From positions 1 to 7,448 of the forward strand of contig DASWMI010000162.1 of the NCBI GenBank assembly GCA_036399835.1: a DNA stretch of 7,448 nt, written 5' to 3'. The notes beneath the pieces are model-generated. The model was not told the origin of the DNA and did not search any database. It was given only the letters and a program-made list of their open reading frames with translations. Shown piece by piece: positions 6,034-7,448 of the stretch. Made by a program: the position numbers and the translations under genes. Position 1 is the stretch's first letter. Each line of letters begins with the position of its first letter. This DNA comes from DASYML01 sp036399835 (GTDB lineage Bacteria > Acidobacteriota > Blastocatellia > Pyrinomonadales > Pyrinomonadaceae).

Positions 6034-6699
6034 TTATTTCGAGCCTGGACCAATAGTTCGGGTCCTGGTGTGATACAGCAGTCTCTCGCCATCCGGGGCA
6101 AGCCCTTCGCTTCTTTCTATGTGTTCGAGCAGCAGCGTCGAGAGAGGGGCCGTGAAAATCTTGTAAATCCCATGCGAGCTATAGAGCATGAGAAGAGCCG
6201 GAACTGAAAGCACTGAGACAAAGAGGAAGGTGCGTGTCCAATCAATACCCCTTCCTCTCGGCAGAAGAAGCAGGCATAGCGTCGTTTCTATCAAGGCATA
6301 GACGAAAAGATAGATCAACGCCGACCTGTACTGCCGCGTGGCCCTCTTCCTACACTTTATCAGCGAGATGGATTCGTGGCACAGCGCAGGCTCGCCCGCG
6401 AGGACGAAAATCTTATCCTCGACCAGCGCCAGCGCACGACGCGCTCTAGCCTTATCATGATTGGCGTTGGCATCCAGCGCGGCGATGCTGAAGACAATCG
6501 CCGGAATAAACGCGAGAGCCGCGTTGACGCTGATAAGGTCAGTTTTAAGACCGGCGATAGCTCCGAAAGAGACGAGCACGACGGGCCAGCCGTAGGTCTT
6601 GGTGACATCCGCGCGGTCATCGATACCCTTGCGCAGAGCGTCATACTCTTTGAGCGCCAGGCTTATCAAATATTTGTTTGTCTCAAGTTCTCTTGCCAT
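6034..6699 (-). CDS. Unrecognised four-helix membrane protein inside the pyrimidine operon
   Basis: 221 codons, ATG to TAA; no strong Shine-Dalgarno (a GGCGGCGAG stretch precedes the ATG). Residues 1-36 are polar and helical (ISLALKEYDALRKGIDDR). Two hydrophobic segments follow at about 37-51 and 57-75, then a charged Ala/Arg/Lys-rich stretch (77-126, with Cys107 and Cys116), two more segments at about 127-146 and 157-174, and a soluble tail ending RTIGPGSK. The helices come as two hairpins, so both ends are probably cytoplasmic. The N-terminal EYDALRKGI pattern resembles other uncharacterised bacterial membrane proteins, but I cannot name a family. It is too small and has too few helices for a typical nucleobase permease. 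It lies 85 nt after the nitrilase gene and 20 nt before preT on the same strand, so it is probably co-expressed with pyrimidine breakdown. Function not known. Confidence 0.75.
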   Translation of the reverse strand: MARELETNKYLISLALKEYDALRKGIDDRADVTKTYGWPVVLVSFGAIAGLKTDLISVNAALAFIPAIVFSIAALDANANHDKARARRALALVEDKIFVLAGEPALCHESISLIKCRKRATRQYRSALIYLFVYALIETTLCLLLLPRGRGIDWTRTFLFVSVLSVPALLMLYSSHGIYKIFTAPLSTLLLEHIERSEGLAPDGERLLYHTRTRTIGPGSK

Positions 6700-6784
6700 G
6701 CTCGCCGCCGCGTTTGGACCACAAACTCAAGCTGTACAGGTTGCCTTCCCGAATCAAGCCTGAATCGAAAGCGTAAGGGCCGTC
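6700..6784. other. 85-nt spacer within the pyrimidine gene block
   Basis: No terminator-like stem or T-tract is seen on the minus strand. It holds a TGGACCA palindrome at 6715-6721, 15 nt before the ATG of the membrane-protein gene, and a short direct repeat GAATC-N6-GAATC. The lack of a stop signal fits read-through from the nitrilase gene into the following genes. Confidence 0.45.
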
Positions 6785-7448
6785 CTAATCCGCCGTCAGT
6801 GGACCATAAGTGTCCGGCCTGCGGTCGCGGAAGAATTGCCAGGTGTTGCGGACCTGTCGAATCATGTCTAAATCGAGGTCGGCGACGATGAGCGCATCCT
6901 TGTCGCGCGGGGCTTCGGCGACGAACTGGCCGCGCGGGTCGCAGAAGTAGCTCTGGCCGTAAAACTCCCCTATGTCCCAGGGTTGTTCGTGGCCGACGCG
7001 ATTGATGGCTCCGATAAAGTAGCCGTTGGCGACGGCGTGGGCGGGCTGCTCAAGCTTCCAGAGATACTCCGAGAGTCCGGCGACCGTGGCCGAAGGGTTA
7101 AAGACTATCTCCGCTCCGTTGAGGCCGAGAGCGCGCGCGCCTTCGGGGAAGTGTCGGTCATAACAGATGTAAACTCCGACCCGCGCATAGGCTGTCTCGA
7201 ATGTCGGATAGCCGAGGTTGCCGGGCTTGAAGTAGAACTTCTCCCAGAAGCCTGGCGCGACGTGCGGTATGTGGTTCTTTCTGTACTTGCCCAGGTACTT
7301 GCCGTCTGCGTCAATGACGGCCGCCGTGTTGTAGTAGATGCCGGCAATCTCCTCCTCGTAGATGGGCACGATGATGACCATGCCGTGCTGCTTCGCCACG
7401 TCCTGCATGAGTCGGACGGTCGGGCCGTCGGGGATGCGTTCGACCGCC
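6785..7448 (-). CDS. pydC: Beta-ureidopropionase-type nitrilase (N-carbamoyl-beta-alanine amidohydrolase), 5' part missing
   Basis: The frame stays open to the window edge (about 221 residues seen); the codons above the Met at 7406-7408 read AVERIPDGPTVRL, so that Met is internal and the true start lies outside. Carbon-nitrogen hydrolase fold: KYRKNHIP contains the catalytic Lys (codon 7277-7279), then GFWEKFYFKPGN with the second conserved Glu, and VGVYICYDRHFPE with the catalytic Cys (codon 7163-7165), followed by NPSAT and INRVG. The first catalytic Glu would be upstream of the window. FWEKFYFKPGNLGYP and LWKLEQPAHAVANGYF are typical of the bacterial PydC-like branch, which hydrolyses N-carbamoyl-beta-alanine to beta-alanine, CO2 and ammonia. 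N-carbamoylputrescine amidase is the nearest alternative; preT and preA next to it favour the pyrimidine role. Cytoplasmic. The C-terminus (RDRRPDTYGPLTAD) is complete. Confidence 0.92.
   Translation of the reverse strand, partial: AVERIPDGPTVRLMQDVAKQHGMVIIVPIYEEEIAGIYYNTAAVIDADGKYLGKYRKNHIPHVAPGFWEKFYFKPGNLGYPTFETAYARVGVYICYDRHFPEGARALGLNGAEIVFNPSATVAGLSEYLWKLEQPAHAVANGYFIGAINRVGHEQPWDIGEFYGQSYFCDPRGQFVAEAPRDKDALIVADLDLDMIRQVRNTWQFFRDRRPDTYGPLTAD

Larger units (their letters stand above)
250..6806. repeat. TGGWCCA palindrome, 11 dispersed copies
   Basis: Exact copies of TGGACCA or TGGTCCA (reverse complements of each other) start at 250, 699, 1532, 2333, 2515, 3222, 4379, 4815, 6046, 6715 and 6800. 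Four are intergenic (699, 1532, 2333, 6715) and four are within about 30 nt of a gene end (2515, 3222, 6046, 6800). Only 250, 4379 and 4815 lie deep in genes. From composition about one copy is expected. One-mismatch forms occur at 742 and 4580, the latter 7 nt before preA. The role is unknown. Confidence 0.6.

Noticed and set aside
250..6806. Restriction-site explanation (AvaII-type GGWCC) for the iterated motif
   Set aside because: The core GGWCC is at about expected frequency; only the form with T and A flanks is enriched, and restriction usually causes avoidance of sites.
1..7448. CRISPR array, tRNA, rRNA, insertion sequence or phage genes
   Set aside because: No regularly spaced repeats, no cloverleaf-like segment, no transposase or integrase motifs, and no terminal inverted repeats were seen on either strand.

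Overview
The window looks like a piece of a bacterial chromosome. All eight protein genes that I can support lie on the minus strand, so transcription runs from high to low coordinates. Base composition is moderately GC-rich (mid-50s % by eye). The taxon is uncertain. A lipoprotein with a long Asn/Thr/Ser/Ala linker, a LURP-one-related protein, a DUF4328 protein and a PydC/PreT/PreA block together remind me of Acidobacteriota (Blastocatellia-like). That is an impression from gene style, not a proof.

Right half (about 3300-7448): a reductive pyrimidine catabolism block. In transcription order it holds the 3' part of a beta-ureidopropionase-type nitrilase (6785-7448, cut by the window edge), an unrecognised four-helix membrane protein (6034-6699), PreT (4592-6013) and PreA (3302-4573). 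PreT/PreA form the two-subunit NAD-dependent dihydropyrimidine dehydrogenase, which reduces uracil or thymine to the 5,6-dihydro compound. The nitrilase-family enzyme performs the last step, hydrolysing N-carbamoyl-beta-alanine. The middle enzyme, dihydropyrimidinase, is not in the window. The gaps after the nitrilase gene are 85, 20 and 18 nt with no terminator seen, so co-transcription is likely. A DUF4328 membrane protein (2508-3251, TTG start) follows 50 nt after preA and could be read through from it.

Left half (1-2507): three looser genes. A strong sigma70-type promoter (2361-2389) with an overlapping dyad drives a leader of about 190 nt and then a lipoprotein (1644-2162). After a 366-nt gap comes a paralogue (891-1277) whose 94-residue C-terminal domain is about 80% identical, but which carries a cleavable signal peptide instead of a lipid anchor. 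A perfect 12-bp stem (817-854) follows. The last gene, cut close to the left edge but complete, is a LURP-one-related protein (8-628).

The most unusual signal is not a gene. The 7-bp palindrome TGGWCCA occurs 11 times in 7.4 kb where about one is expected from composition, while its core GGWCC occurs at about the expected frequency. Eight of the 11 copies are intergenic or within about 30 nt of a gene end.
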